This document shows, piece after piece, positions 23,980-31,619 of a DNA stretch of 64,000 nucleotides (positions are counted from its first letter, which is position 1; the number at the start of each line of letters is the position of its first letter). The DNA is taken from the NCBI RefSeq assembly GCF_000717275.1, contig NZ_JNYV01000003.1, forward strand, positions 1 through 64,000, given 5' to 3'. The stretch comes from Kitasatospora arboriphila. GTDB taxonomy: Bacteria > Actinomycetota > Actinomycetes > Mycobacteriales > Mycobacteriaceae. The notes below the pieces were generated by a model. It was not told the DNA's origin and made no database searches. It was given only the letters and a program-made list of their open reading frames with translations. A program made the position numbers and the translations under genes.

Positions 23980-24711
23980 TCAGTCGGTGGTCGGTGGCGG
24001 GGTGAAACCCTCTGGCCACAAGGTGGCGCCATCATATTTCACCTCGTCGAAATCAGCGTCGGTGAGGTTGGCGCCGGTGAAGTCCACCCCGAAAAGTGTT
24101 GCGCCGGTGAACTTCGCGTGGCTGAGGTCGTGGCCGGCAAAACTGACGTCCCACAGTACGGCCCCGCTGAAGTCGACCGCTTGAAGTGCGGCGCCGGCGA
24201 AACTGGTCAGTTGGCCTGCCTGACCGGGAGCCGGGTTGGCGGCCACCTCGTTGTCGATGGTGACGTCGGTGAACTGCGCGCCGACGAGGTTGGCATCCCT
24301 CAGATCGACGCCCAGCAAGATGGTGTCGGCGAGGTTCGCGTAGGCGAGGTTGGCCCCCTGGAGGTTGGTCGAGAGCAGATCACATCCGTGCAGGTCGGCC
24401 TCGCTGAAGTTCGCGCCGGGTAGATCCAGACCGGACAGGCTCAATCCGGCGAGGTCCAGTCCGTAGAACGGCCGCTCCACAGTGGGATCGGCATTGGACC
24501 GACCCCGGATGAAGCGGAGATTCTCCAGGCGCTCGGCACGCTGACTCTGGCGGTCGGAGATCTCGTGGTCGCGATCGGCCCGCACGTCGTCGATGATCTT
24601 CTGGCCGATCATCGTGGCGACACTGACGAACACCGCGACGACCCCGGCCACGACCACGTCTCTGACCCACCACCGGGGTCCTGATCCGTCAGCAGGAGTT
24701 TGCGCGATCAC
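23980..24711 (-). CDS. Pentapeptide-repeat protein with N-terminal membrane helix
   Basis: 243 residues. One hydrophobic helix at about 17-35 (VVVAGVVAVFVSVATMIG) is followed by a charged linker (ADRDHEISDRQSQRAERLEN) and then pentapeptide repeats of A(D/N)LxX type in two runs, about 85-150 and 165-225, for example LSGLDLPGANFSEADLHGCD and LFGVDFTGANLTDADFDEV. Such repeats fold into a right-handed quadrilateral helix. Some soluble members mimic DNA and protect gyrase (MfpA), but membrane-anchored forms like this are of unknown function. The helix and repeats are visible; the role is not. Confidence 0.85.
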   Translation of the reverse strand: MIAQTPADGSGPRWWVRDVVVAGVVAVFVSVATMIGQKIIDDVRADRDHEISDRQSQRAERLENLRFIRGRSNADPTVERPFYGLDLAGLSLSGLDLPGANFSEADLHGCDLLSTNLQGANLAYANLADTILLGVDLRDANLVGAQFTDVTIDNEVAANPAPGQAGQLTSFAGAALQAVDFSGAVLWDVSFAGHDLSHAKFTGATLFGVDFTGANLTDADFDEVKYDGATLWPEGFTPPPTTD

Positions 24712-24761
24712 CGATTCATCATCGCGTACGCAGCCCGTCTCGGCGGGACAACGCGGACGAG

Positions 24762-26384
24762 TCAGCTGAAGGTCTTCTTCAGGTGGTCCACCACTGCACC
24801 GGCGTCGATGCCGCGCTCGGCGTATCCGAGGTACCCGTCGGGGCGGATGACGTACAGGGACCGCTCGGCCGGGCCGTACGCCGCGGCGAACATCCCATCG
24901 GAATCTGTGATGACGGGCAGCAGGCTATGCCCGGGATCAACTCCCGGGGCAACCACCAGATAGGTGTCGAGCAGGCCGTGGGCTGCGCCGGTCGCAGTTG
25001 CCGCGACATCTTCCAGCGCTGTGAGGTCGTCGATGCCGGAGATGTTGTCCACGTACAGGATTGCGGTGTGCCGGAGGCGATCGAGAAGCGAGAACAGTCG
25101 GAAGGAACCGCTGACGGCCGGTCGGGTGAGGCCGATGGAGTCGGGCGCCCGCAGACCTGCCGCGACGAGCGCACGCCCGGCCGGGGAGTCTCCGAGGATC
25201 GGGCTGCCGGCGTAGTCGATGAGGAGCTGGGCCTCACGTTTGATGATGTGGGTCAGGTCGTCGGAGTCGGCGCCGATGCCCTCGCGGGCGCCGCGCACAG
25301 TTCGCCCGACCACCTCCTCACCGATCGGACGACGCTCGGCGTCGTAACTGGCGAGCAGGTCGGGCGACGCATGCCCGGCGACGGCCAGGGCGATCTTCCA
25401 GGCCAGATTGTGGGCGTCCTGGATGCCGGTGTTCATGCCCTGCGCGCCGGTCGGAGGATGGATGTGCGCGGCGTCGCCCGCGACGAAGACCCGCTGTGTG
25501 CCATACGAATCGACGATGCGATGACTGATGCGGAACACCGACGACCACCGCAGGTTCGTGGCGCGGGTGGGCTCGGGCGCAAGCCGGTCCAGGACCTCCT
25601 GGATGTGGTGCAGTTCGGGCGGTCGACCGGCTTCGAAACCGTGCGCGACCTCGCCGGAGCCGGTGGTCGTGTTCTTCGCCGTGAGTTCGTCGGGTACCAG
25701 CATCGACATGCGGTAGCGGCCGCGGCCGGGTAGCGGGATGCACACCAGGAGGTCGTCGGTGGCACCGTCGGTCTGATGCATGGACCGGATGCCGAATCCG
25801 GCCGGCTGATCCCACTCGACCTCGACATCACCGAGCATGTACTGCTCATCAAACGCCGCGCCCTCGAACGTCAGGCCCAAGGTCTTGCGGGTGATGCTGT
25901 GCGCGCCGTCGCAACCGATGAGATAGCGCGCATGAACCGTCTGCTCGCCATCGTCGCCGGCCAACGTCGCCCGGACACCGTCGGCGTCCTGCTCGAAACC
26001 GGTCAGACGAAGGCCTCGCTCGATGGGGAGGTCGAGGGTCGCCAGCCGGTCGCGAAGGATGCGCTCGGTGTCGTACTGGGGAATGGCGGTGAATCCGAAA
26101 GGGATGTCGTCGGGCAGTGTCAATTCCAGTTGGCTGACGCGCTCGCCGTTGACGTACACGATCTGGCCACGCATCTGGGTGGCCGTGTCCAGGACCTGGC
26201 GCAGCACACCCATTCCTTCGAAGACCTCAAGGGTGCGTGGCTGTACGCCCACAGCTTTCGCGTACTGCGGGGGTTGCCGCAGAGGGTCGATGATGCGGCA
26301 TCGCACGCCGTGCCGTCGCAGCTCGATCGCGGCGGTGAGGCCGATCGGTCCTGCGCCCGCGATGAGGACGTCCGTCTCGGCCAT
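24762..26384 (-). CDS. FAD-dependent aromatic monooxygenase (PheA/UbiH-like)
   Basis: 540 residues of the p-hydroxybenzoate hydroxylase family. The Rossmann motif is LIAGAGPIGLTAAIEL at the N-terminus, the DG motif is LIGCDGAHSITRK near residue 160, and the GD motif is VFVAGDAAHIHPPTGAQGMN near residue 300. A C-terminal thioredoxin-like domain closes the protein, as in phenol hydroxylase and polyketide hydroxylases (PgaE, RdmE). It should hydroxylate an aromatic substrate with NAD(P)H and O2. No ring-cleavage genes are adjacent, so the pathway is unknown. Confidence 0.85.
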   Translation of the reverse strand: MAETDVLIAGAGPIGLTAAIELRRHGVRCRIIDPLRQPPQYAKAVGVQPRTLEVFEGMGVLRQVLDTATQMRGQIVYVNGERVSQLELTLPDDIPFGFTAIPQYDTERILRDRLATLDLPIERGLRLTGFEQDADGVRATLAGDDGEQTVHARYLIGCDGAHSITRKTLGLTFEGAAFDEQYMLGDVEVEWDQPAGFGIRSMHQTDGATDDLLVCIPLPGRGRYRMSMLVPDELTAKNTTTGSGEVAHGFEAGRPPELHHIQEVLDRLAPEPTRATNLRWSSVFRISHRIVDSYGTQRVFVAGDAAHIHPPTGAQGMNTGIQDAHNLAWKIALAVAGHASPDLLASYDAERRPIGEEVVGRTVRGAREGIGADSDDLTHIIKREAQLLIDYAGSPILGDSPAGRALVAAGLRAPDSIGLTRPAVSGSFRLFSLLDRLRHTAILYVDNISGIDDLTALEDVAATATGAAHGLLDTYLVVAPGVDPGHSLLPVITDSDGMFAAAYGPAERSLYVIRPDGYLGYAERGIDAGAVVDHLKKTFS

Positions 26385-26466
26385 GGGTAACCACCTGTTC
26401 TCGAGCCGCCTGAATGCACCGAATTATGCGGCAATTCCGTCTGACGCAGTGTGGTTCCCGTCACAT

Positions 26467-26485
26467 CTGCGGTGGATAACCGCAG
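26467..26485. promoter_or_regulatory. Inverted repeat between the monooxygenase and yceI genes
   Basis: CTGCGGT-GGATA-ACCGCAG, a perfect 7-bp inverted repeat in the middle of the 209-bp divergent region. It may be an operator for either gene. No adjacent regulator gene is present. The rest of the gap shows nothing else that I can support. Confidence 0.4.
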
Positions 26486-26593
26486 TTCAGCAAACCTCGG
26501 TATGGCCCGAGTGTGGACTCGGGAATTATTCGGACCGAGGTCCGTTTACACTTCACGTAGGCGAAACCACAGCTCGACAAGGGAGACCACCAC

Positions 26594-27142
26594 ATGAGCA
26601 CTGCAGTAAACACACTCGAGACCGGCACCTGGACCATCGATCCGGTTCACTCGGCCGTCAACTTCTCCGTACGTCACCTCATGGTGAGCAAGGTTCGTGG
26701 CAAGTTCGAGAACTTCTCCGGCGCCATCACGGTCGACGAGAACGGCAACCCCGCCGTCACCGCCGAGATCGACGTCAACTCCATCAACACCGGCAACGAA
26801 CAGCGCGACGGCCACATCAAGTCCGCTGACTTCTTCGAGGTCGAGAAGTACCCGACCGCCACCTTCACCTCCACCTCGGTCAAGCCCGACGGCGGCGACT
26901 ACCTCCTCGACGGCGACTTCACCCTCCATGGCGTGACCAAGCCCGTCACCCTCAAGCTCGAGTTCAACGGCGTGAACCCCGGCATGGGCAACGGCCCGGT
27001 CGCAGGCTTCGAGGCCTCGGTTGTGCTCAACCGCAAGGACTTCGGCATCGACATCGACATGCCCCTGGAAACCGGCGGCACCGTCGTCGGCGACAAGGTC
27101 ACCATCACCCTCGAGATCGAGGCCGGCAAAGCCGCAGCCTGA
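26594..27142 (+). CDS. YceI family protein
   Basis: 182 residues of the YceI lipocalin-like beta barrel: TWTIDPVHSAVNFSVRHLMV, KVRGKFENFSGAI, the SINTGNEQRDGHIKSADFF block, and DFTLHGVTKPVTLKLEF. The fold binds long isoprenoid or amide lipids in homologues. It has no signal peptide, unlike E. coli YceI, so it is probably cytosolic. The ribosome binding site is AAGGGAG. It is convergent with the TetR gene, with two hairpin structures in between. Codon use is strongly biased to C-ending codons, which suggests high expression. Confidence 0.88.
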   Translation: MSTAVNTLETGTWTIDPVHSAVNFSVRHLMVSKVRGKFENFSGAITVDENGNPAVTAEIDVNSINTGNEQRDGHIKSADFFEVEKYPTATFTSTSVKPDGGDYLLDGDFTLHGVTKPVTLKLEFNGVNPGMGNGPVAGFEASVVLNRKDFGIDIDMPLETGGTVVGDKVTITLEIEAGKAAA

Positions 27143-27182
27143 TCTCACCTCGCCTGTCTGATCCCGCTGATCAGGCATCCGC

Positions 27183-27226
27183 CACGGCGGCCGCGACCGG
27201 ATGAACCCGGTGACGCGGCCGCCGTG
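27183..27226. terminator. Strong hairpin after yceI
   Basis: A perfect 13-bp stem, 27183-27195 (CACGGCGGCCGCG) with 27214-27226 (CGCGGCCGCCGTG). The 18-nt loop contains a second short stem (ACCGG / CCGGT). It lies between convergent genes and can act in both directions. Confidence 0.7.
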
Positions 27227-27258
27227 TGGCGTTGTGTGGGCCGTGTGCTGCCCCTTCT

Positions 27259-27332
27259 GAGAATTCGCGCCGCTTGCCGACGTGCGCACCGGGTGCAACC
27301 GGAGCGATCGCAGGCAGGCGGCGCGAATTTTC
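27259..27332. repeat. Long-armed inverted repeat between convergent genes
   Basis: Arms 27259-27273 (GAGAATTCGCGCCGC) and 27318-27332 (GCGGCGCGAATTTTC) are complementary at 14 of 15 positions, 44 nt apart. A direct repeat TTTCATGTGGG follows twice at about 27330 and 27346. With the hairpin at 27183 it fills the 204-bp gap. It may be a terminator for the TetR gene or a mobile palindromic unit. Confidence 0.5.
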
Positions 27333-27346
27333 ATGTGGGCGAAATT

Positions 27347-27961
27347 TCATGTGGGGGAGCGGGTTCCGCCGAGTCCGGTCAGCAGCATGTCGACCAGTGA
27401 GGCCACGAAGTCGCCGGTCACAGGCTCGCGGTTGAGCAACACCCGTGCGTAGATCGGCGCATGGATCACCTCGACTGCGATCGAGTAGTCGGGCTGGGCG
27501 TCCGCACTGAGTTCGCCGCGGTCGACGGCCCGCGCGAAAACCGTCTTGAGTGCCTCGGTCCTGGCGTCGATGATGCGCCGCCGGGCGTCGCCGAGTGGAT
27601 CGATCTCCACCGGCATCGCAGACAATCTCAGCAATGCCTTCATCTGTGGGCTGGTGAGCGACACGTTGAGGTCGGCACACATCGCGATCAGGTCGCCCCG
27701 GAGCGAACCGGTGTCGGGCGCCGGTATCGATGGGTCGAGGTGGTTGATCAGCGCATCGGTGACCAATTGCTCCTTGGTCTTCCACCGTCGGTACACCGAC
27801 GTGACGTGCACGCCCGCGCGGTCGGCCACGTGGGCGATGGTGAGCCCGTCGAACCCGACGTTGAGCAACTCGTGCACCGCCGCCGACATGACCCCGTCGC
27901 GCACCGCCGCACCGCGACGATGGGAGCGCGTTGGCCGGTTCGGCGAGCTCGACTGGGTCAC
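27347..27961 (-). CDS. TetR family transcriptional regulator
   Basis: 204 residues. The helix-turn-helix is GVMSAAVHELLNVGFDGLTI followed by HVADRAGVHVTSVYRRWKTK. The C-terminal part resembles the TetR_C_11 ligand domain. A 16-bp palindrome lies 13 bp upstream of its start, in the gap shared with the adenylate cyclase gene, so it probably represses itself and perhaps the cyclase. The effector is unknown. Confidence 0.85.
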   Translation of the reverse strand: MTQSSSPNRPTRSHRRGAAVRDGVMSAAVHELLNVGFDGLTIAHVADRAGVHVTSVYRRWKTKEQLVTDALINHLDPSIPAPDTGSLRGDLIAMCADLNVSLTSPQMKALLRLSAMPVEIDPLGDARRRIIDARTEALKTVFARAVDRGELSADAQPDYSIAVEVIHAPIYARVLLNREPVTGDFVASLVDMLLTGLGGTRSPT

Positions 27962-27974
27962 CGATCGACTCTAA

Positions 27975-27990
27975 CGCAACTCGAGTTGCG
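27975..27990. promoter_or_regulatory. 16-bp perfect palindrome, operator of the TetR gene
   Basis: CGCAACTCGAGTTGCG is a perfect palindrome 13 bp upstream of the TetR start and 85-100 bp before the chosen cyclase start. Length, symmetry and position fit a TetR operator. A GTATAC follows at 27995. Confidence 0.65.
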
Positions 27991-28074
27991 CTATGTATAC
28001 TCAGCCGTGACTTCGATCGCGATCTGGCCACGTCCGGGGGCATGATCAGCGGCGAGAGAAGGCGGAATCCGACG

Positions 28075-29844
28075 ATGGCGCACCCGATCGGCTGGCGATC
28101 GCTGCTCAGTGGCGTCTCCGGCAAACGTGCCGCAGCGGCCAAGTTGTCGCGTCGCGGCCGCATCGCCCGGGCTCACGTCACTTCTTCACCGCTCGTCGGC
28201 GCGTCCCGTGCGGTTCGGCGAATCGACGAGTTCCTGATCGGGGTACCAGACCCGAGTCAGGACGGCCCGGCCAGCCGACGGCACGTTGCGAACCGATTCC
28301 TGATCCTGGCCGGTCTCGGCCTGGTGGCCAGCAACACCTTCGCGGCCATCGAGATGGTCGTCATGGTGCGACTGGTGATGACCGGCGGCGAGTTGAGTGT
28401 GTGGGGGATGGTCGACACATCAGATGTGCCGGTGATCATCGCCTCCGTGGTCGGCGCACTGCTGATCGGTGGGAGTCTCAGTGCCTACCTGGTGTATCCG
28501 CAGTTGATGTGGTTCACCAAGGCCGTTGCGGCCTCGCCCGTCCGGCGACGATCGATCCAGATGATGCCGTTGCAGCAGGCGGGAGCCGCCCTGGTCACCT
28601 GGACGACTGGGGCCGTCATCTACATTCCTTTCGGACTGGGCGGTACCGCAGTCGAGTTCGTGGTATTCGGCTCAGCGTTCCTGATGGCGGGAACATCTGC
28701 CGGTTGTCTCACCTACCTTCTCGTCGAACGTGTTTCGCGACCGATCGTCGCCATCGCGATGCGTGATGGAGTTCTCGCGAAGTCGCTGTTGGGCGTCCGC
28801 GAACGGCTTCTCGCGGTGTGGATCGTGTTCTCCGCGGTGCCGTTGCTGGGCATCATCGCCATCAACGTGGGCCGCGCGACGGGTTGGTTGCCCGAGAATC
28901 GCTATGTGCTGGACGCCCCCACCGTCGTGCTGGCGACGTTCTGCCTCCTCGGCGGGATTCGCGCCACCTTCTTGGTGTCGCGGTCAATCACCGACCCGCT
29001 GCGTGAGATCCGCGTGGGTATGGAGGAGGTGCAGGTGGCGCACACGTATCCCGTCCTCGACGTCTACGACTCCTCTGAACTCGGGATCCTGCAGCAGGGA
29101 TTCAACGACATGGTCAGCGGACTCGCCGAGCGCGAACAAATCCGCGAACTCTTCGAGCGACATGTGGGCGACGGTGTCGCCAAGCTCGCGATGGAACGCG
29201 GCGACGGCTTCCATGGTGAGAACACCTTTGTCGGAGTTCTTTTCGTCGACATCCAGGGATCCACCCGACTCGCCGAACGAGAGGCGCCGGACACCGTGGC
29301 GGCCATCTTGAACAGCTTCTTCGCGATCGTCGCCGACGTCGTCGATCGGCACAGCGGCTTCATCAACAAGTTCGAGGGTGATGCGGCGCTGGCGATCTTC
29401 GGGGCGCCCAGCACCGTGGACGACCCGGCAGGAGCCGCGCTCGCCGCGGCGCGTGATCTGCATTCCGAACTCGAAGTTCTGCGGCCACTGCGGTTTTCGA
29501 TCGGCGTCTCGGCAGGTGTGGTGTTTGCCGGCAACATCGGCGCGACCACGCGGTACGAGTACACCGTGGTGGGGGACGCCGTCAACGAATCGGCACGACT
29601 GTCGGAGGCCGCCAAATCGGTGCGCTCACACGTGCTGGCGAGTGGTTCCGCGCTTGCGGCGTCCGAGGTGGAGGAGGGGGAGTGGCACTCGATCGGGTCC
29701 CTGGTGCTGCGTGGGCGCGCGGAGCCCACCAAGCTGTACACCGTTGCCCTGGCGAAGGATTCGGAAGAGTGGAACCTCCGGACATTGGTCGAGAGTGCAC
29801 TGAAGATACCGGCGACGGTGCTGGGGCTGCGTCCTCGACGATGA
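28075..29844 (+). CDS. Class III adenylate cyclase with six membrane helices and HAMP domain
   Basis: 589 residues, like the M. tuberculosis Rv1318c-Rv1320c group. About six hydrophobic helices cover residues 75-340 (RFLILAGLGLVASNTF, VIIASVVGALLIGG, TVVLATFCLLGGIRATFLV). A HAMP domain follows (RSITDPLREIRVGMEEVQVA). The catalytic domain starts near 385 with VGVLFVDIQGSTRLAERE (metal Asp), then INKFEGDAALAIFGAP (adenine-selecting Lys and second Asp), and ends with TTRYEYTVVGDAVNESARLS. It should make cAMP at the membrane. ATG at 28075 is chosen; 28042 is possible. The shared operator palindrome suggests control by the TetR neighbour. Confidence 0.87.
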   Translation: MAHPIGWRSLLSGVSGKRAAAAKLSRRGRIARAHVTSSPLVGASRAVRRIDEFLIGVPDPSQDGPASRRHVANRFLILAGLGLVASNTFAAIEMVVMVRLVMTGGELSVWGMVDTSDVPVIIASVVGALLIGGSLSAYLVYPQLMWFTKAVAASPVRRRSIQMMPLQQAGAALVTWTTGAVIYIPFGLGGTAVEFVVFGSAFLMAGTSAGCLTYLLVERVSRPIVAIAMRDGVLAKSLLGVRERLLAVWIVFSAVPLLGIIAINVGRATGWLPENRYVLDAPTVVLATFCLLGGIRATFLVSRSITDPLREIRVGMEEVQVAHTYPVLDVYDSSELGILQQGFNDMVSGLAEREQIRELFERHVGDGVAKLAMERGDGFHGENTFVGVLFVDIQGSTRLAEREAPDTVAAILNSFFAIVADVVDRHSGFINKFEGDAALAIFGAPSTVDDPAGAALAAARDLHSELEVLRPLRFSIGVSAGVVFAGNIGATTRYEYTVVGDAVNESARLSEAAKSVRSHVLASGSALAASEVEEGEWHSIGSLVLRGRAEPTKLYTVALAKDSEEWNLRTLVESALKIPATVLGLRPRR

Positions 29845-29893
29845 GATGTTTCGAACGAACCGAGCGGGACCCGAACGAAGGTAGGTTGTGAGC

Positions 29894-30781
29894 ATGACCT
29901 GGAACACATCGGATATTCCTGACCAAACCGGACGGACTTTCTTCATCACCGGAGCGAACAGCGGGCTCGGTGAGCAGAGCGCGCTCGCGTTGGGCGCCGC
30001 CGGCGCGCAGGTGATCCTCGCCTGCCGCAACGTCGCCAAGGCGGAGCCGGTTGCCGCGCGGATCGGCGACAACGCCACGATCACCGAACTCGACCTGGCG
30101 AGCCTGGACTCGGTCCGCGCATGCGCCGAGCGGACGGGCCCGATCGACGTGCTGATCAACAACGCCGGCGTAATGGCAGTCCCGCAGGGGCGCACCGCGG
30201 ATGGTTTCGAAATGCAGTTCGGCACAAATCATCTCGGACACTTCGCGCTCACCGGTCTGCTCTTGCCCAAGGTGTCCGATCGGGTGGTGACGTTGTCGTC
30301 GTCCATGCACCAGATCGGCAAGATGAATCTCGAAGACCCCAACTACCGTCAGCGTCGATACTTGCGATGGCCCGCCTACGGTCAGTCCAAACTGGCCAAC
30401 CTGCTGTTCGGGTACGAATTGGCCAAGCGTCTCACCGCAGTCGGCTCGCACGTGAAATCGATTGTGGCACACCCCGGTTACGCGTCGACCGAGTTGCAGT
30501 CGCACACCGAATCGATCTGGGATCGTGTGATGGCGCTGGGCGGCTCGTACTTCGCGCAGTCCGCTGCCGACGGCGCGCTCCCGCAGCTGTTCGCAGCCAC
30601 GTCACCGCAGGCGCGTTCGGGTGCCTTCTACGGTCCGACCCAGATGGGCGGGATGCGCGGCGCACCCGGCCCCGCCAAGTCGAACAAGCGATCACACGAT
30701 GAGCTGATGGCAGCCGGGCTCTGGGACCTGTCCGAATCACTCACCGGGGTCGAGTACTCGTTCGAGCAGGTATCACGGTAG
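29894..30781 (+). CDS. SDR family oxidoreductase, retinol dehydrogenase-like
   Basis: 295 residues. TGANSGLG is the cofactor motif, LINNAGVMAVPQ and MQFGTNHLGHFALTGLLLP follow, and the catalytic residues are the Ser in TLSSSMHQIGK and YGQSKLANLLF. This is the pattern of the protochlorophyllide reductase/retinol dehydrogenase-like SDR group that is common in mycobacteria. Substrate unknown. GTG at 29888 is an alternative start. It is convergent with the AlkB-like gene, 6 bp apart. Confidence 0.85.
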   Translation: MTWNTSDIPDQTGRTFFITGANSGLGEQSALALGAAGAQVILACRNVAKAEPVAARIGDNATITELDLASLDSVRACAERTGPIDVLINNAGVMAVPQGRTADGFEMQFGTNHLGHFALTGLLLPKVSDRVVTLSSSMHQIGKMNLEDPNYRQRRYLRWPAYGQSKLANLLFGYELAKRLTAVGSHVKSIVAHPGYASTELQSHTESIWDRVMALGGSYFAQSAADGALPQLFAATSPQARSGAFYGPTQMGGMRGAPGPAKSNKRSHDELMAAGLWDLSESLTGVEYSFEQVSR

Positions 30782-30787
30782 TCGAGC

Positions 30788-31417
30788 TCACAGCACACCG
30801 CGCGGCCGGAACTGCACGCTGACGCGGGGCCCCACGCCGGTGGTCTTGGGCACCGCGTGCTCCCACGTGCGCTGGCAGCTGCCGCCCATGACGAGCAGGT
30901 CGCCGTGGCCGACGGTGAACTTCAACGACGCGCCGCCGCCGACCGGACGTAACAGGAGTGGCCGGGGTGAGCCGAGGGACACGATCGCGACCATCGTGTC
31001 CTCCGTTTTGCCCCGGCCGATCTTGTCTCCGTGCCAGGCCACGCTGTCGTTTCCGTTGCGATACAGGCAAAGTCCGGCAGTGGCGAACCCTTCGGGGAGC
31101 TCGCGGCGGTAATGATGGCCGAGGGCGTCGCGACATCTGTCCAACAGGGGATGCGGCAGTTGCGCATGTTCCCCGTAGTGGCACAGCAGACGGGGCACAT
31201 CGAGTACTCGGTCGTACATCGTGCGTCGCTCGTCGCGCCAAGGCACGTCGGCAGACAGGCGGTGGAACAGTTCGTCCGCGCCGACTATCCAGCCGGGCCG
31301 CAGGTCCACCCAGGCGCCGTGTGTGAGCGGGCGCCTGACCACTGCGCTTCCCAGCTCCGACAGCGCCGGGTCCGTGGATGCTTCCTCGAACAGCGAGGCC
31401 TGGCGACCGGCATTCAT
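30788..31417 (-). CDS. alkB: AlkB family Fe(II)/2-oxoglutarate dioxygenase
   Basis: 209 residues. The iron motif is WHGDKIGR (HxD) near residue 130 and the distal His is in TWEHAVPKT, followed by the 2-oxoglutarate-binding arginines in GPRVSVQFRPR. PHPLLDRC and LCLYRNGNDSVAWH are also typical. AlkB enzymes remove methyl groups from N1-methyladenine and N3-methylcytosine in nucleic acids. The ATG at 31417 is chosen; upstream codons to 31444 look non-conserved. It stands alone, without an ada gene nearby. Confidence 0.85.
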   Translation of the reverse strand: MNAGRQASLFEEASTDPALSELGSAVVRRPLTHGAWVDLRPGWIVGADELFHRLSADVPWRDERRTMYDRVLDVPRLLCHYGEHAQLPHPLLDRCRDALGHHYRRELPEGFATAGLCLYRNGNDSVAWHGDKIGRGKTEDTMVAIVSLGSPRPLLLRPVGGGASLKFTVGHGDLLVMGGSCQRTWEHAVPKTTGVGPRVSVQFRPRGVL

Positions 31418-31483
31418 GGTTGAAGGATAGCTCGTATCGAACACGCGTGCGAACAGAATGGTTGGCGAGACTCACAGACCTTA

Positions 31484-31502
31484 GGTAAAGTAACTCTTTA
31501 CC
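31484..31502. promoter_or_regulatory. Perfect inverted repeat upstream of the CBS/DUF21 transporter pair
   Basis: GGTAAAG-TAACT-CTTTACC, a 7-bp perfect inverted repeat, 118 bp before the transporter start and 67 bp before the divergent AlkB start. The left flank reads TTAGGTAAAG, which resembles half of an IdeR/DtxR iron box, but the right half does not follow that consensus. A metal-responsive or MarR/TetR-type operator is possible. Confidence 0.5.
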
Positions 31503-31619
31503 AACGACGGTTCGTCGCCGACGAACGCGCCATCTGTCAGAAAGAGTCATGTCGAGCGCATCGCGCCCACTTTTGTCCAGCATCACCAGTGAACAACCGC
31601 GAGCGGGGCTGACCCGACG

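Noticed and set aside
31481..31503. IdeR/DtxR iron box
   Set aside because: Only the TTAGGT half agrees; the other half lacks the ACCTAA end, so it is listed as an unassigned palindrome.
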